This document shows, in pieces, positions 12,601-22,600 of a DNA stretch of 64,000 nt (within the stretch, counting starts at the first letter, position 1; each line of letters opens with the position of its first letter). The position numbers and the translations under genes are program-made. The stretch spans positions 110,565,111-110,629,110 of the forward strand of contig NC_060247.1 of the NCBI RefSeq assembly GCF_921293095.1, written 5' to 3'. The stretch comes from Ischnura elegans. Taxonomy: Eukaryota > Arthropoda > Insecta > Odonata > Coenagrionidae. A model generated the notes under the pieces. The model made no database searches. It was not told where the DNA came from and saw nothing but the letters and a program-made list of their open reading frames with translations.

Positions 12601-15127
12601 AAAGTAATGATCAAGTCGACACTCTACTGTAATGAAAATGACGCATAAGTTGTGTCTTATACATAACTCACGTCACATCTTCTCCGGCATTCCAGAAAGC
12701 TCTCAGTTAGCAGGTGGGCGTGCGGAGATGCAGCGGCTGTGAACGCTGTAAGTGTTAGGAAAAGTCCTGGAAGTTGATAATAAAATTTAAATTAGTATTA
12801 TATCTATCTATGGAGAAATTCAGGTTGGAAGCTTTCGAAATGTGGGTGCATAGAAGAATAGTGAAGATCAAATAATGAGAGCCAGTGGCGTTACTATGGG
12901 GGGATTCCCCCTAAAGCCTCAGAAAAATAAATTTTAAAAAATATTTTAAACTACTTTTTTAGTTTTTACACATGAGGGGATGAGGATCAAATCGGTACAG
13001 GTAATTTTTTTCTTAATATTTAGGCACAGATATTGATGGAAGAAATATGCAAAATTTGGTGCTTGACAGGTACGAGTGAGTCTCTCTTCTGTGTTGATAT
13101 TTTGGAAAGTGGTGTAGAAAATGTAATTCGCAACTAAATATCTTGTTAATCTTCTTTGTTTTTTACCTAGTTTCTATACCTAACTCTCTTTAAGGAAAAA
13201 TATCACTTGTACCCGTTGGCTTCAAACCCCCTCATATAATAAATGCATCTGCCAGTTCAACTGCAGCTAAATTCCAAAATAATGTAAAATGTGCGAGGGG
13301 GGACCCATAACTGATAAGAATTTTTTTTATTCAAAATTCAATTTTTTGTGTTACAAACGTTGTTGCCATTCGAAGTACTCTCCATTTGCACTGATACATT
13401 GGTTAAAATGTTTTTTCCACTCCGCGAAACACCTTTGGTTCTCGTCGTTTCCGATGCCTTGCAGCGCCGCCTTCGATTCTCTCTTCACCTCCGTGATGTG
13501 GCCAATACATTTCCCTTTCGTCACCATTTTCTTCCGGTGGAACAAAAGGAAATTACAAGGTGCGATATCTGGTGAGTATGGCGGGTGAGAAAGCAGTGTC
13601 CTACAGTTTTTTAACAAAATCTCAAGTCGCGGCAAGCAGCTACACGTACCGCTTTGTATCAGGAGTCAAGAAGCGGGGGATGAAAGTCGCCACGATTCGT
13701 ATCATTTGCAATTCTTCAGCTAAAATTCGCAGCAATGAACTCCGTAATATGCATGACTATATTGCTGTGCTCTCCGAACATTATTAGCAGATCCAGCTAA
13801 CTTTCGAATGCCTTTTTCTCAGAAATGGTAAATGTTACAGATAAAAGAATAATGAAAAATTTGTAGACAATTACCTGATCTATAATTTTCTACAGAGAAA
13901 TGTTTAGTGTTAAACTAAAAGATTGGCCAATATATTCAAAATACCTATTTCTGTTACCTTTGACCTTGAATTAAATTTTTTGCACACATGGGATCGACGT
14001 GGACTTTTCAGAATTTCAGAAAAATGGCATTCCTAACGTTCCTGTAAATTTTGAGCTTGTTGGGAATTTATGCAAGGGTCGATGTCTATTTTTGCCGGGC
14101 TATATTGTATTCATATATTAGTATAAAACCATCTTCCAGATACTCTGAGAACAAAGCTCAATGCTAATTTATTAAAGAATTGGTTTTTAATCGCCATTCT
14201 TCAATGTGGTGCGTCTTTAAGATAACTAATCATTCCCGTTCTATCGGTTCACTTTTGGCTCCCTTTCCTGACGCACTGCATTTTTTAAGTTTTCACTAAT
14301 TTTTCTACTAACTTTTTAGTTTACTAAAATAAAATTCGATGCAAAATATCTAGTTAATCCCGTTCGTTGTCTCTACCTAATTTCTTCGCCTAACCCTATT
14401 TTGAGAAAATATCACTTGTACCCATTGCCGTCACACGCCCTCATATATTAATGGCTTTTACCAGTGCAACTAAAGCTAATTGCCAAAATGATGTAAAATA
14501 TACGAGGGGTATTTACATTACATGTACATTTAATGTTTACTAAACTATTTCTAAACTTTCTAAGCACATACCTCCACTGCGCTCAAAAATCTCCCACCGA
14601 ATCAAATCCGCTCGCCTAGTAGCCCAACAATACGAATGCGCTCAGCTGGCAGTAGCCGGAGCACAAATTTTATGCCATAAACGCTCACCACCAATCCTCC
14701 AAGCATCGGCGGTGAGCGCTTGAGTTCCGCCTGTTGCAAGCTGAGCGCATTTGTATTGCTGGGCTTGTAGGTGAGCAGATTTGATTCGGAGTGCGACTGT
14801 TGGGCGATTGTGCAGTGGAGGACTAGGTATGTATTATAGAGTAGACATTTTTTAACTATCTATTTCATCTCAGATATTAAAAAAATTAAACCTCAGTCGC
14901 TGAAAATCACTATTTCCTTCACAAAAAAAGTAGTTTTTGCACTAAAACCAGCCTACTTCCATTCTAAGTTAAGACTATGTCGTAGAAGTCACATAACACT
15001 GATTTGAGAGACTCTATAATAAAAAATCTGAAAAAGATTTTAAGTTTTAAGCATCCCAACTTCGCATGCAACTTTTCTAAAACGTCGATTACTCACCAAA
15101 TATAACCAGTTGATTCGTTGGCGCCAT
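6608..15127 (-). CDS. Gene A: 27 kDa hemolymph glycoprotein-like (DUF1397) secreted protein
   Basis: There are six coding exons, in order 15127-15097, 12766-12672, 11771-11653, 10627-10476, 9892-9742 and 6749-6608. All junctions are GT-AG, with phases 1,0,2,1,2. The CDS is 690 nt, 229 residues. The 31-nt first exon plus exon 2 give a signal peptide (MAPTNQLVIFG then LFLTLTAFTAAAS). Cysteines include C37, C41, C51, the CLNCKHVC cluster (C74, C77, C81), C90, C124, C141 and C149. N62-E-T and N103-K-S are N-glycosylation sites. Cysteine spacing and the C-terminal pattern (C..DC....C..LST..SC) fit DUF1397. The protein should be secreted; its function is unknown. C41 has no counterpart in B or C. 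Intron 1 holds a mariner relic, two R2 half-repeats and a foldback MITE. The family call is from memory of the pattern; the gene structure is the firmer part. Confidence 0.8.
7083..7240. repeat. 38-bp perfect inverted repeat flanked by 13-bp direct repeats
   Basis: Arms 7094-7131 and 7158-7195 are perfectly complementary around a 26-bp spacer. The 13-mer GTTACAAGAATAT occurs at 7083-7095 and again at 7228-7240, framing the hairpin. It lies just downstream of the gene A last intron start, inside intron 5. It may be a small foldback insertion or the scar of one. Confidence 0.85.
7240..9740. other. Intron 5 of gene A, no coding content seen
   Basis: No exon-like or transposase-like sequence is recognised. 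A 12-bp-arm hairpin (CAACTTAGGATT, 9157-9168 with 9178-9189) and the tail of a CGTAGCCAGG-type element (about 8885-9025, similar to 19320-19451) are the only structures noted. Confidence 0.45.
8885..9025 (+). repeat. Partial copy of the CGTAGCCAGG-type TIR element
   Basis: It matches the right part of the element at 19198-19451: TTTTATGATGGAAAGAAATTGTGTTT, then GTCCGGACCCCG and CGCTACGCCTCTG. The left end is not visible. Confidence 0.5.
13140..13305 (+). repeat. R2 half-repeat, first of a direct pair
   Basis: It matches 14340-14515 in the same orientation (TATCACTTGTACCC, CCCTCATATA, CCAAAATRATGTAAAAT) and the second half of the R2 copies at 0.5-0.9 kb and 55.1-55.3 kb. The pair lies on either side of a mariner relic in gene A intron 1. 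Confidence 0.6.
13295..13640 (-). mobile_element. mariner transposon relic (3' part of transposase)
   Basis: The minus strand 13635-13351 encodes the C-terminal part of a mariner transposase: HPPYSPDIAPCNFLLFHR (the third-D region, Asp followed by I/L-A-P-C), then FAEWKKHFNQCISANGEYFE. The end of the element near 13295-13310 reads CGAGGGGGGACCC, a plausible terminal repeat. The N-terminal part is absent, so this is a 5'-truncated relic in intron 1 of gene A. Confidence 0.8.
14340..14515 (+). repeat. R2 half-repeat, second of a direct pair
   Basis: It is a direct repeat of 13140-13305 with scattered differences, ending TACGAGGGGTATT. Confidence 0.6.
14571..14821. mobile_element. Foldback MITE with about 80-bp inverted arms
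   Basis: The left arm starts CCTCCACTGC and runs to AATGCGCTCAGCT. The right arm is its imperfect complement from AGCTGAGCGCATT to GCAGTGGAGG. No coding content and no clear target duplication. It lies in intron 1 of gene A, 276 bp from its first coding exon. Confidence 0.7.
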
Positions 15128-16648
15128 ACTTAGGCTGAACTTGAAGTTATATATGTTACTAGTATTATAACTTAAGAATGTTGGAAAAGTAAACCGAATC
15201 TAAGAAAAGGAGAAATGTCTGAGGAAAATTGAGCGATCTCTGTTCGGCAAGCAACTCAGCTAAACTCAGAATGATTCCCATAATATTGACCAGCTGATAT
15301 CTTCAATATGGTCATAAACTTAGCATATATAGGTTGAGAAATGACGCAAGGATAGTTTCAATGTTGTTGCGTAAATGAATAAACGGAGAACAGGAACATT
15401 GCTGTTCTGATAAGGAAACGTTTAAGAACCAGCTCCAATCCAGCTAGAATCGTCGAAAGAAAAAGACTGGCTTCATTGGAGGCGGGATAAAGTCCTTGCC
15501 TTCCAAACTAAAGGTCGGGGGTTTGAGTCACGCTCAGTATATGGCCCCTTTCCATGGAATGTGTGTTCTCAAACGTCCTCCGTTGTGAAAATTCCTCCAT
15601 TTTCTCATGTATGGGAAAATATTGTTTCCGGTTTGTCTGTGTATTTATCCACACTTTCACGTCAATATATAGAACACCATGCAATATCACATGATTTTGA
15701 TGATGGCTCCAGTTTTAGCAAGAAATGTCATTTCCTATAACATATAATGATGCACAGGTATCGAATCCACGAACTTAGTCTGAGGCTTTGTTCGATTAGA
15801 CGCGTTGAATTTGTTTTTGCATTTTTCTCGAATTTTGCGAAATAACTACATTAACTTCTTTCGATTAAGTTTAAATAGAATATTTGTGCTGCAAACCTTC
15901 CATTAATTTTACAGCATAGTGGAAAATTGATTCCTCTGAAATAATTGCCTTTGAAAAATAGAAATTCTAGTTTTCTTTACTACCAGCAGTTGAATGCAGT
16001 GATTGCTATTAAAAACGCATTTAGAGTTTCCTTCGCAAATTAACTTATTTGGTTAATTTAAGCACCATATCTGTTCCATAAACAAGGTGTGCTATAGCTG
16101 TCGGAACCGCCACTAGAGGGCGTAGATCTTTACTTTTATTGAACCGTTATAATGGTGTACATGGGTAGTAACAGTTACCCTTCGGTGCATTTCCTGAACG
16201 AGTAACTGAAGCATAGGCATATCGAATAACTTTTAGATTAATTAACTGTTAGTTCACATTCGAGTGAGTAACGAGTAGTTACTATTTAGCCATCTTAAGA
16301 CGCTAAGTACCTCTATTGAAAATAGATTTACTGTGCCGCCAAAGAGAAGAAAGAACGTTCTATTGAAGAGACTGCTCAGAGATATTTTTCATGATAAGTC
16401 CTGAGGCGTCCTAGCTGCTGTTGACGCAATTACGACGACGAAGGGGATGAATATAGCACGCGTTATGTCTCAAACCAAAGGTCCAAGTTCGCGACCCTGT
16501 ATATGATGATAATTATCCATTCCATTTACTTGGTGTGTGGAGCTTGCTGCAAGGAGAACATCAGATTCATCCTCAGAGACACTACTTGAAAGCAGCAAAG
16601 AAGTCTTTTTCAACAACGAGGATAATCTAAATAGCTGCACACATTATA
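15128..16648. promoter_or_regulatory. Divergent promoter region of genes A and B
   Basis: This 1.5-kb interval separates the two head-to-head start codons. On the minus strand a TATATATG box at 15331-15325, about 200 nt upstream of the gene A ATG, could serve gene A. For gene B a weaker TATATGATG lies near 16500. The middle holds a tRNA-derived SINE (about 15478-15720). Promoter elements are inferred from motif and position only. Confidence 0.35.
15478..15720 (+). repeat. tRNA-derived SINE
   Basis: The head resembles a tRNA: TAAAGTCCTTGCCTTCC, then a B-box-like GGGTTTGAGTCACGC near 15518-15532. It is followed by an unrelated body. It is not a functional tRNA because the cloverleaf arms do not pair. 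Confidence 0.45.
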
Positions 16649-19600
16649 ATGGCTTCCATCAACCATCTGTTAATATTTGGTAAGCATTTATTTCCAAGTA
16701 GTTATCAATTGAATTTTGCATATGTCTTCAAATTTTCCATCGCTTGGCAGGACAAAGAAATAATTCATTATTTCATCCCCGTGCACAGCAAATTTCTGAC
16801 TTAGAATTATTGACACACAAGGCATCACCTTAAAGCTATTATTTGAATGTTGCAGAGTATCTATTTCGAAATTAAAATTCGGTTCCTGAACCAATCTTTC
16901 TTTATTTTTACCCTTTCAAATACTCGGATGCAATAAACGTACTAATTATCACCTTGTAGTAAGAAACTATGTGAAAGTCAAGTTCATTATTTTATTTTGA
17001 ATTCTATCCCGATGCGAATGAAAATATAGATCAAATTTAATTTAAAAGGTAAATTTTAACTAATAGGATGAGTTTCAAATTATATTTTAAGTTAAATGGA
17101 CTCAAATTCTTGCACGATTTGCGACCAAAATTACAAGCAAAAACCATAATTTACTTTCTTCATTTAGATATATTTATTTCATACAGCTTAGCATAGAATT
17201 CGATTGAGTGCCATATTGGTGTCTAATGTTTTCAAAAGCTAACACTGTAGTTCGTGGATATCGTATGTTGATCTCGATTAATCTTGTTAAATTGAAATTA
17301 AGTTTTTACTTATAGATTCAAAATTGCCAGAAATTACCTTCAATCAACCTTACCTGTGTTAATCGTTCTACTCATACGTTTCAAGGGTCCTAAATTTACA
17401 TCAACAAACCATTTCGCAACCCACCTCAACCAGCTTGAGGAGGAAGGTGTTACGGGAACAGCCGTTTACAAAAGAGCAGTTCTGCGATGCACTGTTTCGG
17501 CCACGAATATTACAAAAGAGGGTCCTCAATTCGGCCTATTCATGTGCTGTCAACCACCGCGCATGGAAATGGGTTTACGAATGTTACCACTCGCGTCGCT
17601 AACGGACAAATTGATCCGAGTTTCACGGCAAAATGAGGTGTAATTAGGGGTATTAATTGAAACTTATACACATGATAATGAGATCTATCAAATTAATTAG
17701 TTTTCAATGCTATCCCTCGCTTTTACAAACATAACACTGCAAAATATTGGAAAAAAAAGTTGATCACATTGCACACATCACCGCGCCGCGGGCATTGTTG
17801 AAAGCCGATTAAAATGTGACCGATGTGGCAACTTTAATCAACCTCCTATGGGATGAAATTGAGCCTCCTCTATGCAGTCCCCTTGGTTTCGGCTGATGCG
17901 TCTACCTAGCATTTATTTCTGTCCTTCATGGATGGGGTTAGAGACGAATTCCCATATCTATGTGCTCGTCAAAATGTACCTCTAATTTCACCGTTTATGT
18001 CGGACCGAGAAGCATATTGAGAATCTATGGTGACGTTCTACCTGTACCTCTGAAAAATATATCTGATGTTAATATCTCAATAAAATCTAAACCTAAAGGG
18101 TTTATGGTACATAAGTAATTGACCATCCAGGAGTTAAGTGAGCAGAATTCTTCCACACTCGTCAACGAAATACCGTCGTATTACTTTCCATGCATATATT
18201 TTTTTGTTATTATATTTTATACCCAGGTACCCGAGTTGACAATGTGTTCGCTGGTAATCGAATGGAAAAGTCCCGGCTACATCCTGTATAAATCATCTTT
18301 TTGTTTAATTAATTGTGTATGTACGTACGTAAGTAATATAAGATAAATACTGCTTATATATATCAAGTATTCGAATGAATTGAGAAGTGGATTATGATGA
18401 AAATAATTTTTTTAAAGATTTTGTAAATTTCCAAAAAATTAGGGCCATTCAATATTTATTCCTGATTCGTTTGCTTATCCTATTTTTCTGGTCAAACTAC
18501 ATTTAACTAGTCTTTTTCAAAAATTACTTAAATGTAGCAAAAATTCAAGTTATTTAAGTGGTGGATTACGATTTAATTTGTTTTCTGAAAAATAGTTTGA
18601 AAATTTCTAACTATCCGGATTATTCAATTACTAATCCATATTTATTCTCATAAACTGTTTTTCTAGCCTTCACAGCATTTAGTTAATATGAAATATGATT
18701 TCATGCTTTCCCGGCGAATGATGTGGGTGAATAAACTCTTCTCGGCATTCCCACCGGGTTAATATTTCCATAATGGCCAACGTTTCAAGCTCCGACTAAG
18801 GGGCTCAGCATTTCAGCCCTGAGGATAAAGCTCGACTCCGGGCTTTATCCTCAGGGCTGAAATGCTGAGCCCCTTAGTCGGAGCTTGAAACGTTGGCCAT
18901 TATGGAAAAATTAACCCGGTGGGATTCTCGAGAAGATTTAACCCACATTTATCTATTAACTATGATATCTTATTTTTTGTTAATTTTTGTCTTACAGGAG
19001 CTCTGTTGACCTTTTCATACCTCGTGGTTGCTCCGCTTCCTCCAGGATACGAGATAAGTGAGAGTTTCGGTGAATGCCAGAAGGTATCCGATGTGAGTAC
19101 CGGTTACATTCCACACAAAGGGTGTACTTTAAAATTTGAAAGTCACTCACGGCTATAAAAAGAGACAAGGGAGGAGGAAATTCAACTTTGACTACAATGG
19201 CGTAGCCAGGAATTTCGTTCGCGAGGATCCAAAGCCAGGGGGTAAAACTTTTGAAAAACAGGATACTAAGTAATGGGTTTTAATTTAAACTAATTTTAAC
19301 ACTTTTTATAATCGAAAAAACTTCATTCGTTAAAAATTATTTTTTTTTTAATTCATGAGTTTTCAATATTTTGTTTTCTTTTATGAAGGAAAATAATTGT
19401 GTTTTTATATTTCGGGGGGTTTCCGGACCCCGACCCCCTGGCTACGCCCCTGTTTGGCCATGGACGGGAGAGACGGGACGTAAAGTGCAGAAAGAGAAAC
19501 TTCATAAAAATATAAGGATAAGATGAGAAATTCGTTAAATTTATAAGCATGCAGTCTCAGTTTTCAATTAAGAGAAATATTTATAGTTTTTTACTCCATA

Positions 19601-22600
19601 AATTCGGAACCTTAAACCACCTCAATAGGGGGGAGCCAAAAATAACTTGACGGAAATTGCCCCGCGCAAAACTCTTATATTTTGGGCTTCTCCCACTAGA
19701 TACATGTTATTTCATCATTTCTGAGCAAGGAGGTTGTAAATACCTGGAGGGGGCACCGCTGATTTCGAGCGTGGAGCGAAGTTTGGCCGGAATGCTTTGG
19801 TAGGACAAGCCACGCCCACTTTTACCAAAACATTGACAATCCCATAAGGGTAAATGCTAACTATGTGGTCAAATTTTTGGTCAGAACTCGTTAATACATT
19901 AAAATAAACTATGGAACGCACAATGTAAACATTTTTTTCTTACTTCATCGGTAGGTTTCGCGAAGTTAAGACTCAAACATCTTTTCATAGGGAAAAAATA
20001 TTATCAATCACCAAGGTTACGTACTATAGCCAGCTCAGCTGAAAATAAAAATTTTCGAGAGAAAACTAATCATTTACCTGAACTTACGCAGGTATTTAAC
20101 TTATTATAGCCAACGGAAATCTAAAAATTACAGTACAAAAGTATATTTTCAAGGATATCCCCACCAGTAGAGTGGCTAACAGACAGATTTTACACATTAA
20201 CAGAAGTATCGCGAATGATGGGAAAAATTCATTTTTCACTTAATGTAGTTCATTTTCAGAACAAAACTTAGCCACCTTAAAATATCAGTCGGAGACTAAG
20301 TCGAAAAACTTTCAAACCAAGATGGCGGACCTTAAACCACCCTATAAACTCGGTAACGGCGTCTCCAGATATTTATAGCCTCCTTTTTTTGAGTCGGTAT
20401 GCGAAACGGCGTTGCTTCAGACTGTTGTAGCGAGACCCAGTGGCAGTTTACATTCGAAGAGTCTTTTTGATCCCTTCGATTTTTGAGATGTCTGATATAC
20501 GAGAACAGCTTGCAGCGTTGAAAATTTGTTTCCTGCTCGGTAAAATTTAGTCGGACACTGTTAATATTTTGTCTACAGCTAATAAAGAACACGCCTTAAA
20601 AATAACTGAAGTGCACGAGTGGTATTCGGAATTCAAACGCGGCAGCATGTCGATCTAAGTAAGACATTCAACGTCTGGACCGGCCTACTGGGTCCATAGC
20701 TGACGAAAATCTGGAAAAAATCGTATCCAAAGAGGCGTACTATTTACGAACTTGCTGAACAATCTGGTCTTTATTTTTAATTCATTGCAGAGAATTTAAG
20801 CTCTAGATCATCAAATGAGACGAATCACGGCGAAATTCATCCCCCGCTCCAGATCAAAAAGCGGTACGTCTAGTTACTTGCAGAGACTTGATATTTTGCT
20901 AAAATAACTGTGAGGCATTGCTTCCTCACCCACCCTACTCACTAGATATCGCATCTTGTAATTTACTTTTGTTCCTCCGGTTGAAAATGGTGATGAAAGG
21001 GAGACGTTTTCATCACCTTACGGAGGTGTGAATGGAATCGAAGGCGGTCCTGCAAGTCATCGGAAACAACGAGTACCAAAGGTGTTACGCGCATTGGAAA
21101 AAAAAACGTTTTAACGTATGCATCAGTGCAAATGGAGATTACTTCGAAGGTGACTAGTGTTTGTGAGACAAAAAATTAAATTTTGAATATTTTTAAATTA
21201 TGTCCGGTTATTTTTGGATTACCCTCGTAAATAGGTTTCCCCACTGGTCATATTGATGGGTAGTAAATTTTCATGTCTTTCACGAAGCATTGTTTTAATT
21301 TTTTTTGCCTTTTTTTTATATATAATAACTACAGTTTCTAGAGTTAGACAGGGGGATTTGAACTGCTATGCTCTGACTTAATATAGCTCTTAAAATATGA
21401 GCAACTGCAGTGCTTCATTGTTATATTGGGTGTTTCAGGAGGGACCTGCAACACTTCAGGAGGTGTTAAGGGAGACCATTTTAGCATTTTTGTCCATAAA
21501 CAAGGGGTCATAACTCCTTATTTACTAATCTATGGCAGCGATGGCAGTTACCAAGTAAAGCTGCTGGCTATAAATCACTTAAAAACTTAACTCGGTAAAA
21601 ATGAACCTGAAAAGACAGATCCATCTACCTCGATCTGATGTAAATTTAACCCATCAAAAGAAAATGTTATCTCCGAAGTAATTTCTTACTGCAAATTGAT
21701 TTCGCCAGAGGTAGATGAATCCTAAATGAAAAATATGACACGCATACGCATGCCATGAAAGTCAATTCAAAATGGTACGTCAAAATTTTCAAACTCTTTT
21801 TCTTGCGCATCCAGCCTTTTCAGCATTTTATATTATATTATGGATTTTTAAAGACATTACATAATTAAGTTTGGACCAAAAGGTACGATTATAATTGTCT
21901 GAAACAATTAATATCAAAATGCTGAATATTTTGGCTGAAAATTTAAGCTGAAGATTAGCAAATTACTGAAATGCTTAAAATTGTCTTTCTTACCACCACC
22001 TGAAGTTGTTCAGGTTCCTCCTAACACAGCCTGTGTTTTAATTTGTAATATTCTTATAGTGCAATCTAGTAACGCTAGCAAATAAACCTTGAATAGCAAA
22101 TATTATTTTCTTTTCCATGATTAAACTTCAGTTTCACATACTTCCCCTGAGATCACTATAAATACTGTGATCTCTCTTATGCTTGCTACAACGTTTGGAT
22201 TTATGACCGAGGATTTACTGATTCTGCCATTTAATTAATGAATGGAATACTTTTTCAGGATCTTTCGGAGCCTATGGTAGAATGTTTAAAACAACAGTTC
22301 ACACCAGAACAAGTTAATGAGACGAGGGAGCTTTACAGTGGCTCCGCTTGTCTCCCGTGCAGACACATATGCAGGTGAGTAAAAAATATAACGTGCTTGC
22401 AACAGCTAACGTGTTTACATTATCGAATTACCATCGTCAGCAATCCTAAGATTGGTTTGACGCAGATCTCTATTCCTATCTCCTATCCGTTAGTCTTTAT
22501 ATGGTGAAGTATTCCTTCTCCGTTATATCCTATAAAACCTTTTCTACGTAACTCATTCGGAGCCGTCCCTTGCTCTTCTTCCCTACCATCTGTCTTTCTA

